DNA of 64,000 nucleotides from Acetispira formosa (nom. nud.) (GTDB lineage Bacteria > Desulfobacterota > Desulfarculia > Adiutricales > Adiutricaceae). The notes beneath the pieces were generated by a model, which had not been told where the DNA came from, ran no database searches, and worked only from the letters and a program-made list of their open reading frames with translations. Location: NCBI GenBank assembly GCA_023525915.1, contig CP026657.1, positions 1,612,001-1,676,000 on the forward strand. Reading direction: 5' to 3'. Below are positions 1 through 7,344 of this stretch, piece by piece (within the stretch, counting starts at the first letter, position 1; each line of letters begins with the position of its first letter). Position numbers and translations under genes: made by a program.

Positions 1-141
1 TCATTTCTTCATTTGTAAAGTTGCGACTTTTTGAGGCTGATAACCTTTAAGCCACAGAGTCCCCGATACAAATCCTCCCCAAGTTAAAAGAACAGCTATC
101 CAAAGTAAATACTTACCTCTTCGCAAAACCTTATTGATCAT
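1..141 (-). CDS. small single-span membrane protein, 46 aa
   Basis: A 46-codon gene reads from ATG at 141 to a TGA at 1-3. A GGAG ribosome-binding site lies 7 bases before the ATG. The product has a basic N-terminus (residues 1-10), one hydrophobic span (about 11-28) and a short basic tail, as in a small inner-membrane protein. It follows the gene at 172-678 on the same strand after 30 bases, so the two probably form an operon. I do not recognise the family. The gene lies outside the ICE, in the chromosomal flank. Confidence 0.55.
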   Translation of the reverse strand: MINKVLRRGKYLLWIAVLLTWGGFVSGTLWLKGYQPQKVATLQMKK

Positions 142-171
142 GACTTTGCTCCATCACACAAAATAAGCCGA

Positions 172-678
172 TTATCCAGCAATACGAGGACAATCGGCTA
201 ACAAGTTACAATAATGAATGAACTTAAATGAGCCAGGCATGACCTTCAAGTGACCAAAGTCTCTATAGGCCTTTACCATGCGGCGTTCACGAAAATCACT
301 ATATATGGATGTGCTTTTTACTGATACAACCCGGCTGGGGCGTTTAGTTATACTGAAGGGTTCATCTCTGTTATCATCCTGATCACCATTTCCTTGAACA
401 AGTATCCCGCCAGTTACAGGAACGATGCCGTCATCATCTGCTTCCAGCTCAGCTCTGGAATCATCATTACCATCCAGATCATAATAAGAGCTGATATTGA
501 TCTGGGTGTAAGGATCATCATCAAAAATCAAGGCCCAGGAATTATCAATCCAGAAAAGGGTGCCCATCATGCTTAATGATAAACATAGCAACGCCGACAA
601 AGAAATCCACAGAAATTTTTGCCACCGCCGCTTATATGACTGACCACGCAAAAACAAATCCAAATCCTCACGCCTCAA
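172..678 (-). CDS. membrane-anchored or exported protein of unknown function
   Basis: The 168-residue reading frame has a basic N-terminus, one hydrophobic span (about residues 22-48) and an acidic soluble part. A stretch around residues 55-100 is rich in Asp, Asn and Gly (for example DLDGNDD). The span could be a signal peptide or an anchor, so the protein probably faces the periplasm. The start is uncertain: the first possible codon is TTG at 678, and downstream TTG codons follow GAGG-like sites. No family was recognised. It shares a strand and likely an operon with the 46-aa gene downstream, and it is AT-richer than most of the window. Confidence 0.5.
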   Translation of the reverse strand: MRREDLDLFLRGQSYKRRWQKFLWISLSALLCLSLSMMGTLFWIDNSWALIFDDDPYTQINISSYYDLDGNDDSRAELEADDDGIVPVTGGILVQGNGDQDDNRDEPFSITKRPSRVVSVKSTSIYSDFRERRMVKAYRDFGHLKVMPGSFKFIHYCNLLADCPRIAG

Positions 679-1231
679 AAATCATTAGACACCGCCAAAT
701 TGCCAGGAAAAAATGCAATAAAACAATCCATGAATTTACCAGCATTAAAAGAAGAATAATACCGAACGGTGACAACCAATCGGCTAAACTTTTCATATTT
801 ATCAATGTGCGATATTTTTATTTACATGAACCTTGAACTTACCTTAATCGATTCAATTAAAAATGTAAAGTTAAAATACAAATCATTTATTTAAATTAGT
901 TAACGGCATTTAGAAATAGGCAATAATTTAATGATATACTGTATAAATAATGAATATACAACCACAATATGCACTTCTCTACACTAAAAATATGTATTAT
1001 CATATAAACTAATATAAAATGCATAGATTATATTTTCAGAGCTTTCTCGCTTGATGGCGGGGCTTGAAGAATTGACCAAATGTCCGGTGAAAGCCAGACG
1101 ACATGTTTTCATCGCGGTGGATATTATGGTTGTGCGTTATATACCGGGTGTCACTGCTAGTCACGTTAGACCACAGAACATAATCTGCAAAAGTAGTATA
1201 TGGGTAGTATAAAAGTGGGCTGATAAAAGAG

Positions 1232-1261
1232 AAAGGGCCTCAGAAAATTCTGAGGCCCTTT
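1232..1261 (-). terminator. original terminator of the tRNA-Arg gene
   Basis: Perfect 14-bp arms (AAAGGGCCTCAGAA and its complement) with a 2-nt loop. It sits directly beyond the displaced 3' tRNA fragment, so it is best read as the native terminator that the ICE pushed 44 kb away from its tRNA gene. Confidence 0.75.
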
Positions 1262-1266
1262 AAAAA

Positions 1267-1314
1267 AGTGGCGCGCCCGAGAGGATTCGAACCTCTGACC
1301 TACGGATTCGTAGT
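1267..1314. repeat. attL: displaced tRNA-Arg 3' fragment, 48 bp
   Basis: Identical over 48 bp to 45294-45341, where it forms the 3' part of the intact tRNA-Arg gene. Here the tRNA sequence breaks off inside the anticodon arm. This is the left attachment site. Confidence 0.93.
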
Positions 1315-1326
1315 TCTTCGATCATG

Positions 1327-1485
1327 TTGTTGTTGATTGTTGTCTGTTGTTGTATGATATTGTAATTACGGCCTAATAATTTAATAGTCTGTTGTTCTGA
1401 ATTGTTCAATGTTGCGCATTTGGGTAGCAAAATGGGTAGCAAAAAGGCCAAAAGTGTGATATATGGGTAGCAAATGGGTAGCAAA
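1327..1485. repeat. left arm-type integrase sites
   Basis: Four copies of TGGGTAGCAAA occur at 1421-1431, 1433-1443, 1464-1474 and 1475-1485. A TTGTTGT-rich stretch lies at 1327-1351. The same two motifs recur inside the right end (about 45088-45250). Paired motifs near both ends are typical of arm-type binding sites for a tyrosine integrase. The function is inferred. Confidence 0.6.
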
Positions 1486-1544
1486 AAATGACTCCCAAAA
1501 TGAGTCTTTTTAACCCAAATTTCACCAAAGGATGGGCCGGCAAA

Positions 1545-2726
1545 ATGGGTGAACGTAGAGAGCGAACCAAATACCAGGGAGTCTACCAGCGGCGCTCCGA
1601 GATCAAGCGCGATTCCAGAGACGGCAAGATTGATATTTGCTACTATATTACTTACAAAGATAAAAACAGAAAGAAGATCTGGGAAACCATCGGCTGGAAG
1701 TCCCAGGGATTTACCGCTCATTTTGCCCGCGATAAACTCGTTGAGAGAATTCAAGAGCTTAAAATTGAGTACACCTTGGAAAAGCCCCAAAAAAAAGAAG
1801 TTATGACCTTCGGTGAAGCCTGGAGCATATATAGCGAAAAGTGGTTGCCCAACCTGTCTCGCTCTCGGGATGAACAGGGTCGTTATGATATTCATATAGC
1901 TCCTCGCTTCGCGGCGACCCCCCTGGATCAAATCAAGACCATAGATTTGGAAGATTTCAAACAAGAGCTCGCGGCAAAAGGTCTGTCCCCGGCCAGCATT
2001 AAGCATGTTTTGGGAAACATCAGGCGCGTGTTTAATAAAATGGTTGAATGGGAACTCTTTGATGGCCGAATCCCGACCACCGGCTTCAAGATGCCCAAAA
2101 TTGATAATGCAAGGGTACGCTACCTTACTCCGGAAGAGGCGGAGCGGCTTATGGCCGAATTAAAGAAGCGCAGCCTGACATGGTGGCGCATTGCGTCTCT
2201 AAGTCTTCATACCGGTATGAGGGTTGGCGAGATATTGGCATTGACCCGTAGCGACCTTGATTTTGACAATGGAGTGATACACGTCCGATTTGGCAAAACC
2301 GGGACTCGCATGGCCCACATGAACGATGAGGTTAAATCTTTTTTGCGCGAGATGCCGAACAGGCACCATGCCGCTCTGTTATTTCCGTCCAACAAGGATG
2401 ATGACGCACGGGTTATGGAAGCCAGTAAGACATTTTCTCGCGTGGTTAAATATCTTGGACTCAACCCTGACGGGATAGATGAACGGCAAAAGGTAGTTTT
2501 TCATACCTTACGGCATACATTCGCTTCTTGGCTGGCCATTACCGGAGAGCCGCTGTATACAATTTCAGAGTTAATGGGGCACGCCAGTTTAGAAATGACC
2601 AAGCGGTACGCCCATTTATGTCCGGATACAAAGCAAAGAGCCGTAGCCAAGATAGCCTCTATGGCGCTACAAGCCTTGCCCAGGGACAGCAACCTTAGCC
2701 ATGATGCCTCACCAGGCGGTTTTTAA
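1545..2726 (+). CDS. int: tyrosine-type site-specific integrase of the ICE
   Basis: This is a tyrosine recombinase that would integrate and excise the ICE at tRNA-Arg. The C-terminal catalytic domain shows Arg226 (TGMRVGE), the HTLR motif at His320-Arg323, His346 (GHAS) and the nucleophile Tyr355 (RYAHL). An N-terminal SAM-like core-binding domain covers about residues 85-170, and a basic arm-binding region precedes it. I chose ATG 1545, about 12 bases after AAAGGA; an in-frame ATG at 1488 has no ribosome-binding site. The gene lies 230 bp from attL, downstream of the arm-type repeats, and converges with the excisionase-like gene, overlapping it by 32 bp. It looks intact. Confidence 0.93.
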   Translation: MGERRERTKYQGVYQRRSEIKRDSRDGKIDICYYITYKDKNRKKIWETIGWKSQGFTAHFARDKLVERIQELKIEYTLEKPQKKEVMTFGEAWSIYSEKWLPNLSRSRDEQGRYDIHIAPRFAATPLDQIKTIDLEDFKQELAAKGLSPASIKHVLGNIRRVFNKMVEWELFDGRIPTTGFKMPKIDNARVRYLTPEEAERLMAELKKRSLTWWRIASLSLHTGMRVGEILALTRSDLDFDNGVIHVRFGKTGTRMAHMNDEVKSFLREMPNRHHAALLFPSNKDDDARVMEASKTFSRVVKYLGLNPDGIDERQKVVFHTLRHTFASWLAITGEPLYTISELMGHASLEMTKRYAHLCPDTKQRAVAKIASMALQALPRDSNLSHDASPGGF

Positions 2727-3030
2727 AGTATGCGATGAGGTCTTTTCGCGAATACAAAACTTTTTTGCCATCTTTAACGTAGCCGGGGCCAATGCCTCGG
2801 CTTCTTTCTGTCCTCAAGGTCGATGGAGCTATAGAGAACAGATCGCCGACCTCTTTTTCTGTTAAAAATTCTTTTTCATTAAGAAGGGCGACCCTGGCGG
2901 CGGGTTCAAACATGCGCTGGATTGTCGCGAGAAGCTTGTCCTCTATTTCTGATGTCATCTGGGACGCGACTAAATCAACGATTTCAGCGCGGATATCTTT
3001 ATTCGTTTCCGATTGTCCAGTTGTGGGCAT
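2695..3030 (-). CDS. excisionase-like helix-turn-helix DNA-binding protein
   Basis: This 111-residue protein has a C-terminal MerR/excisionase-type winged helix (about residues 55-108): FLTEKEVGDLF, then STLRTERSRGIGPGYVKDGKKV, then YSRKDLIAYF. That pattern is typical of small directionality factors and of helix_turn_helix_17 proteins. Its place, convergent with the integrase, supports a role as Xis. A minus-strand promoter (TTGCAC at 3146-3141, 17-bp spacer, TACTAG at 3123-3118) lies upstream. Its -35/spacer region is covered by an operator-like repeat, so the repressor at 3378-3716 may control it. Excisionase activity is inferred. Confidence 0.7.
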   Translation of the reverse strand: MPTTGQSETNKDIRAEIVDLVASQMTSEIEDKLLATIQRMFEPAARVALLNEKEFLTEKEVGDLFSIAPSTLRTERSRGIGPGYVKDGKKVLYSRKDLIAYFKNRLVRHHG

Positions 3031-3117
3031 TTCCTTCCTCCATCAGAGACAAATCAGCATACTTCGGGCGAATGCAACTGATCGAAGCAAAAGCCTAGCA
3101 CAATAAGCCAAAATAGG

Positions 3118-3169
3118 CTAGTATTTTTTACACTTATGATGTGCAAAAATTAATACACATAAAATGTGG
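3118..3169 (-). promoter_or_regulatory. promoter and paired operators for the xis-like gene
   Basis: Two imperfect palindromes, ACACTTATGATGTGC (3130-3144) and ACACATAAAATGTGG (3155-3169), lie 25 bp apart. The first covers the -35/spacer of a minus-strand promoter, TTGCAC-17-TACTAG. A third copy is at 3818-3832. They look like binding sites for the ICE repressor. Confidence 0.55.
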
Positions 3170-3319
3170 TCATGAGATTAATCAATGTGATGTGATTCGT
3201 AGCATAGTGTCTATGGTGCAAAAGCGGTGAGAGTCGTGATGGCTCTAATTGTCACATGGCGAGCCTCGCTTAGATTGCTACGCATATAGATAGGCTTGAA
3301 GGTCTATCAACTCCCAAGT

Positions 3320-3355
3320 AAAAGGCCCCTGTCCGATTCTGGACAGGGGCCTTTT
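3320..3355 (-). terminator. rho-independent terminator after the repressor gene
   Basis: AAAAGGCCCCTGTCC and its exact complement surround a 6-nt loop, with T tracts on both sides. It lies 22 bp beyond the stop codon of the repressor gene. Confidence 0.8.
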
Positions 3356-3377
3356 GCTGTTTATGAGCTATGTCGTT

Positions 3378-3716
3378 TTATTTTTTAGCTTTCATTTTGG
3401 GTTTTGCCGCTGATGCCGCTTGTAGCTTATTCCATTTGTCTTCCGCAGTGCCGGACGCCTTCATGAGAATGTAGGCGGGGTCTTGGTCGAGAGCGGCTGC
3501 TAGGCGATAAGCATCCGACAGTAGTATCCCCTGGGGCTGGCCGGTGGTGTAGGATTTTTTTCTGATGAATTGCCACTTGCGGCTGGCCATCCTGGGTTGC
3601 ATGTCCGGCCAGACTTTGGCGGCCAACTCGCCTTTCTTGATTCTATTCTGCGTCGCCAGCTTGTCGATTATTTCCACAAACGATTCCATCACCAACTCAG
3701 CGTAATCAATAGCCAT
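3378..3716 (-). CDS. Cro/CI-like transcriptional regulator of the ICE
   Basis: This is a 112-residue putative repressor. Residues about 10-80 fit a lambda-repressor-like helix-turn-helix fold (NRIKKGELAAKVWPD, then LSDAYRLAAALDQDPAYIL), and the tail is Lys-rich. I chose ATG 3716 because of the CAGGGA site before it; an in-frame upstream start lacks one. The gene faces away from the traK operon. The repeated operator ACACwTAwkATGTGk occurs at the xis-side promoter (two copies) and upstream of traK (one copy), suggesting that this protein holds both excision and transfer genes silent. The family call rests on pattern only. Confidence 0.6.
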   Translation of the reverse strand: MAIDYAELVMESFVEIIDKLATQNRIKKGELAAKVWPDMQPRMASRKWQFIRKKSYTTGQPQGILLSDAYRLAAALDQDPAYILMKASGTAEDKWNKLQAASAAKPKMKAKK

Positions 3717-3808
3717 TTTCCCTGTCTCCATTCTAGCGGGTGTGAACAAAGTTCATAGCCTGGGTTGAAAATAACACTGATTGAGTCTAAGGTCAAGACA
3801 AAAAGAAC

Positions 3809-3837
3809 TTGATAAATACACTTATTATGTGTAAAAC
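3809..3837 (+). promoter_or_regulatory. promoter/operator of the traKLM-trb transcript
   Basis: The near-perfect palindrome ACACTTATTATGTGT (3818-3832) sits between a -35-like TTGATA (3809-3814) and a weak -10-like TAAAAC (3832-3837), 17 bp apart. It matches the two operator copies at 3130-3169. Confidence 0.5.
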
Positions 3838-3854
3838 ATTGGCAGGAGGCAAAA

Positions 3855-4361
3855 GTGCGTCACAACCTCGACCATTTCCACAATATTTTGGGCAACTGCC
3901 GGGCCGTGGCTGAATTCCTCGGTTACACCCTGCGCGGCTACATGAAGATTCGCCGCAAAGTGGCGGACGGCATTCCCCTCAGCCCTCGGGTCGAGGCGCA
4001 CCTGCTATTCAAAGCCTCCCAGTTGGTTTCCGAACCGGCAAATACTTTAACCGAAGGAGTCGCATCTGTGACTGACCATATAAATTCTAAAAACATCAGC
4101 GGCTGTCAGAAAGAGTTCAATAAGGCTCTGAAAAGGATCAAGTCGCTTTTTCAGGCGGGTAAAACCCGCAAAGAGATTCATGCCAAGTTGACCGAAGCCG
4201 GACGCATCACCATGTGCTACGGCAGCTTCTGTAATTTGGTGAACAAGGAAAATGCTAGGGAGCCTTTTATCCCTGCCGCTGATATCGGCCTGGGCAAAAC
4301 TGATTCCAGCTCCGGGGCTGGCCGCAAGGGCCGCCCCGCCAAACGACCGTCAACCCAGTAA
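3855..4361 (+). CDS. traK: TraK-family conjugation protein with N-terminal extension
   Basis: The start is GTG at 3855, five bases after AGGAGG. The C-terminal half (about residues 85-150) has the TraK-type pattern of ICEs and IncP plasmids: a helical RIKSLFQAGKTRKEIHAKL stretch followed by GRITMCYGSFCNLV, then a basic tail. In RP4, TraK binds oriT DNA as an accessory relaxosome factor. The first 60 residues look like a separate Cro-like helical domain and end in a Thr/Ala-rich linker. It is the first gene of the transfer operon and precedes traL by 18 bases. A second, shorter TraK-like gene lies in the right arm (43044-43343), nearer to the oriT candidate. Confidence 0.65.
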   Translation: MRHNLDHFHNILGNCRAVAEFLGYTLRGYMKIRRKVADGIPLSPRVEAHLLFKASQLVSEPANTLTEGVASVTDHINSKNISGCQKEFNKALKRIKSLFQAGKTRKEIHAKLTEAGRITMCYGSFCNLVNKENAREPFIPAADIGLGKTDSSSGAGRKGRPAKRPSTQ

Positions 4362-4379
4362 AGGCGCCAGAGGTGACGA

Positions 4380-5195
4380 TTGGCAACCATCCATATGCTT
4401 TTGCAAGGCAAGGGAGGGGTTGGAAAATCGTTGGTCGCCTCGCTTCTGTTTCAATACTTGAAGGAAAACGACAAAGCCGTCAAGGGCTGTGATACCGATC
4501 CGGTCAACAGTACCTTTTCAGGCTACAAGGAGTTTGATGTCCTGGCTCTGGACATTATGAACGGAGACGATATTGATCAACGACGCTTTGACCAACTGAT
4601 AGAAGACCTCTGCGAGCTGTCCGAAGACGTTCATGTCGTAGTGGACAACGGAGCTTCCTGCTTCGTGGCCCTTTGCGGATATCTCAAAGAAAACGGAGCT
4701 TTTGACTTTCTCAAGGAGAAAGGTCATGAAGTGCTCATCCACACCGTGGTGACCGGGGGTCAGGCCCTGACGGACACCTTGAAGGGACTGCGCTCCCTCA
4801 CTCTGCACTTCCCGGACGTGCCCATAGTGGTCTGGCTCAATCCCTACTATGGCCAAATAATCCTGGACGGCAATGATTTTTACGGCTTCAAAGTGTATGC
4901 CGAGGCCTCAGCGACTTTCCAGGCGGTCATCGAACTGCCGACGCTCAGGCCCAACACTTTCGGCCGCGACCTTGAAGATCTCCTGGCCAGACGCACCAGT
5001 TTCGAAGCCGCCGTCAAATCGCCCCGGTTGCATTTGATGGCCCGACAGCGCCTGGCCATGATCTGGCGAAACATAAAAATGACCATCGACAAGGCCGGGC
5101 TCATTGAAGTCAGCCCCGATGGCGACCCCAATATCATCATGCCGCCTCCCAAAAGTATGGCCCAGCCGAACGCGGCGACGCCGACATTGAATTAG
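4380..5195 (+). CDS. traL: TraL-like ParA-family nucleotide-binding protein
   Basis: This 271-residue protein has a deviant Walker A motif, GKGGVGKS (residues 10-17), and a ParA/MinD-like core with an Asp pair near residue 39 (CDTDP) and VVVDNGAS at about 87-94. TraL proteins of IncP-like elements have this form. They are encoded between traK and traM and are thought to assist relaxosome or transfer functions. The start is TTG 4380, after GAGGTG. The last 35 residues are Pro/Ala-rich and probably disordered. It is part of the traK-traL-traM set; the next gene begins 8 bases after its stop codon. Confidence 0.78.
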   Translation: MATIHMLLQGKGGVGKSLVASLLFQYLKENDKAVKGCDTDPVNSTFSGYKEFDVLALDIMNGDDIDQRRFDQLIEDLCELSEDVHVVVDNGASCFVALCGYLKENGAFDFLKEKGHEVLIHTVVTGGQALTDTLKGLRSLTLHFPDVPIVVWLNPYYGQIILDGNDFYGFKVYAEASATFQAVIELPTLRPNTFGRDLEDLLARRTSFEAAVKSPRLHLMARQRLAMIWRNIKMTIDKAGLIEVSPDGDPNIIMPPPKSMAQPNAATPTLN

Positions 5196-5203
5196 GGGGC
5201 GTT

Positions 5204-5644
5204 ATGAATGACGAGTTAGAACCGGCGGAGAACTCTGAAAATTCAGAGGAGCCGGAAATGCCCGACGGCATCGGCATCAGCTACGAAGACATGGCCGTCA
5301 TGTTGGCCATGAAGCACGACACTTCCATGGGTCTGAGCGACCCGGTCATGATGCTGGTCTCGATCACCAACTCGTTCCTGGGTGAAGTAGAGAAGCTTCA
5401 TAAAAAACACAATGAAGCCCTGACTCAAATTATAACCGCCAGGACGCAGGAATATATCGCCGGCGTTCAAGAGACGACGGACGCTTTCAGTAAAACCATT
5501 TCGGATGCCTCGATAGAAGGCATTCGCCAAATATTTGAAGAACACGCAGCCGCGCTTAGCGCGTCCAAATGGAACGCTCGGTGGTGTGCCCTCATCGTGG
5601 CGGTTTCAGCACTGGCCAATGTCTGGATGTTGGCCTTGAGGTGA
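5204..5644 (+). CDS. traM: TraM-like conjugal transfer protein
   Basis: This 146-residue protein has an acidic N-terminus (about residues 1-22), a long helical, probably coiled-coil middle (about 45-115) and a C-terminal hydrophobic anchor (about 125-145). That layout and its place directly after traL match TraM of IncP-like ICEs. It is most likely tethered to the inner membrane by its C-terminus. The exact biochemical role of TraM is not well defined. GGGGGC precedes the ATG. The next gene starts 8 bases after its stop codon. Confidence 0.65.
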   Translation: MNDELEPAENSENSEEPEMPDGIGISYEDMAVMLAMKHDTSMGLSDPVMMLVSITNSFLGEVEKLHKKHNEALTQIITARTQEYIAGVQETTDAFSKTISDASIEGIRQIFEEHAAALSASKWNARWCALIVAVSALANVWMLALR

Positions 5645-5651
5645 AACCACT

Positions 5652-6674
5652 TTGCAGGATCATACCGGCGCCGTCGAACTCTCCGTAAAGGAAGCGGCTC
5701 GGCGGACCCTGATGAACAGCATTGCCGGCAATCTCGGCACGGCTGTTCTGGAGGCCCTTGATGACCCCGAGGTCATCGAGATCATGTTGAATCCGGACGG
5801 GCGGCTGTGGGTGGAAAAATTTGGTCAGCCCATGACCATGGTCAGTCAGGTGGCGTCGTCCCAGGCGGACAACGCCATCCGGCTGATCGCCAGCGCCATC
5901 GACGTGGTGCCCACGCGGGAGAACCCCATTATTGAGGGCAATCTTCCCTTGGATGGTTCCCGCTTTGAAGGCCTAATTCCCCCCGTGGTGGCCGCGCCTT
6001 CCTTCACCATCCGCAAGAAGGCGTCTCGGATTTTCACTTTTGACGATTACCTGGCCGTCGGTAATCTCACCCAAACTGGAAAACAGTTATTGGAAGAAGC
6101 GGTGGCGGCCCATAGAAACATCCTGGTGGTCGGGGGCACTGGCTCCGGCAAGACGACTTTCGTCAACGCGGTCATCGAAGCCGTGGCCCGAATGACGCCC
6201 CACGACCGCCTAATCATAATCGAAGACACTTCGGAACTCCAATCAACCAGCGAGAACCGGGTGGAGCTTCACTCGACCGATTTCGTTGACATGCAGCGTT
6301 TATTGAAGGTCACCATGCGTCTTCGCCCCGACCGCATCCTGGTCGGGGAAGTTCGGGATGTGGCCGCCCTGGCTCTGGTCAAGGCCTGGAATACCGGACA
6401 CGAAGGCGGCTTGGCCACGGTTCACGCCAACAGTGCCCGCGAAGGGCTGACCCGCATTGAGCAGCTCATCGCGGAAGGAAATTATCAGCCGATCAAGGAA
6501 GTCCTGGCCGACGCCATCCACCTGGTGGTGTTCATGAAAAAACTTTCCGGCATCCGAAGGGTGGCCGAGATCGTTTCGGTGGGATTTTCGGATACCTCGA
6601 AGGATTACACCTTCGATTACCAATATCGCTTTGAATCACACCCGTCTGACGGGGGATTTACTGCCGCCCATTAA
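5652..6674 (+). CDS. trbB: TrbB, VirB11-type transfer ATPase
   Basis: This is the hexameric secretion ATPase of the mating-pair apparatus, acting at the cytoplasmic face of the inner membrane. The 340 residues match the family length. Walker A is GGTGSGKTTF (about residues 159-168), followed by an Asp box (IIIEDTSEL), the Walker B/His region LRPDRILVGEVR and the His box GHEGGLATVHANS. The start is probably TTG 5652, after GAGGTG; ATG 5712 is the next candidate. Its stop codon overlaps the start of trbC, showing translational coupling. All key residues are present. Confidence 0.95.
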   Translation: MQDHTGAVELSVKEAARRTLMNSIAGNLGTAVLEALDDPEVIEIMLNPDGRLWVEKFGQPMTMVSQVASSQADNAIRLIASAIDVVPTRENPIIEGNLPLDGSRFEGLIPPVVAAPSFTIRKKASRIFTFDDYLAVGNLTQTGKQLLEEAVAAHRNILVVGGTGSGKTTFVNAVIEAVARMTPHDRLIIIEDTSELQSTSENRVELHSTDFVDMQRLLKVTMRLRPDRILVGEVRDVAALALVKAWNTGHEGGLATVHANSAREGLTRIEQLIAEGNYQPIKEVLADAIHLVVFMKKLSGIRRVAEIVSVGFSDTSKDYTFDYQYRFESHPSDGGFTAAH

Positions 6675-7030
6675 TGGCCGGCTTTATATATCGGAGTTTC
6701 ACATACATGACCCGCAAGTCATTCAATATTTTCGCGGTTTGCGCCGCGCTGGGATTGCTTTGCCTTTTTCCCGAATTGGCATTGGCCTCCGGGGGCATCG
6801 GAGAGTTCTCTGCGCCCCTGGAAAAAGTTATGAACACCATCACCGGCCCGGCCGGCAAGACCATTTCTATTGTGGCCATGGCCTTGTGCGGACTGGTTTT
6901 CATCATGAATAAAGACGACCTCTCCGGCGGCTTCAAGCTGCTCCTGGGGGTCGTCTTCGGCATCAGCTTCATTGCTTTTGCCGGCAGCATCGTCAATTCC
7001 GTCTTCTCCTTTTCGGGGGCGGTGGTATGA
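6674..7030 (+). CDS. trbC: TrbC, VirB2-type major pilin precursor
   Basis: This 118-residue pilin precursor has a long signal sequence (about residues 17-38, ending in ALAS) and two hydrophobic helices (about 57-77 and 86-110) separated by a short polar loop with Lys-Asp-Asp. This is the usual two-helix VirB2/TrbC pilin. IncP pilins are trimmed and cyclised by the TraF peptidase. Because traF here is fused and truncated, pilin maturation may fail unless another peptidase substitutes. It overlaps trbB by one base and trbD by four. Confidence 0.9.
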   Translation: MAGFIYRSFTYMTRKSFNIFAVCAALGLLCLFPELALASGGIGEFSAPLEKVMNTITGPAGKTISIVAMALCGLVFIMNKDDLSGGFKLLLGVVFGISFIAFAGSIVNSVFSFSGAVV

Positions 7031-7344
7031 GGGCGCCGATTCGAAGATCGCTTCATCGGCACACCCTGGTTCTGGGCGGAGACCGTGAGTTGGTCATGTT
7101 CTCCGGCCTGGGCGCTTTTCTTACGGCCCTGGGCGGGTTCAGCCTTTTCTCAGCCTTCTGCGGCTTGATGTTTTGGCTGATCGCCCTTTACTGGCTCCAG
7201 AAGTGGGCCAAGAAAGACCCTTTGATGCGTCAAGTTTGGTTACGCCATATCCGTCAGCAGGATTTATACCCGGCCAAGACCACGGTCTTCCTGCGGCAGG
7301 CGCCCAAAAGCGGCCCCTGGAAAAGGGGGTGGCTCCATGCTTGA
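7027..7344 (+). CDS. trbD: TrbD, VirB3-type inner-membrane protein
   Basis: This 105-residue protein has the VirB3/TrbD layout: a short polar N-terminus (RAPIRRSLHR), a hydrophobic hairpin at about residues 23-58, and a basic C-terminal part. VirB3 proteins work with the VirB4 ATPase at the inner membrane. It overlaps trbC by four bases and trbE by eight, which is normal for this operon. Confidence 0.88.
   Translation: MRAPIRRSLHRHTLVLGGDRELVMFSGLGAFLTALGGFSLFSAFCGLMFWLIALYWLQKWAKKDPLMRQVWLRHIRQQDLYPAKTTVFLRQAPKSGPWKRGWLHA

Noticed and set aside
1054..1212. 52-codon frame in the left flank
   Set aside because: No ribosome-binding site and no recognisable protein; it lies in an AT-rich gap. 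The rest of 837-1231 shows nothing else.
1201..1215. TGGGTAGTATAAAAG outside attL as a further integrase arm site
   Set aside because: It matches the arm motif only in the first 7 bases and lies outside the element; chance or an older insertion cannot be told apart.
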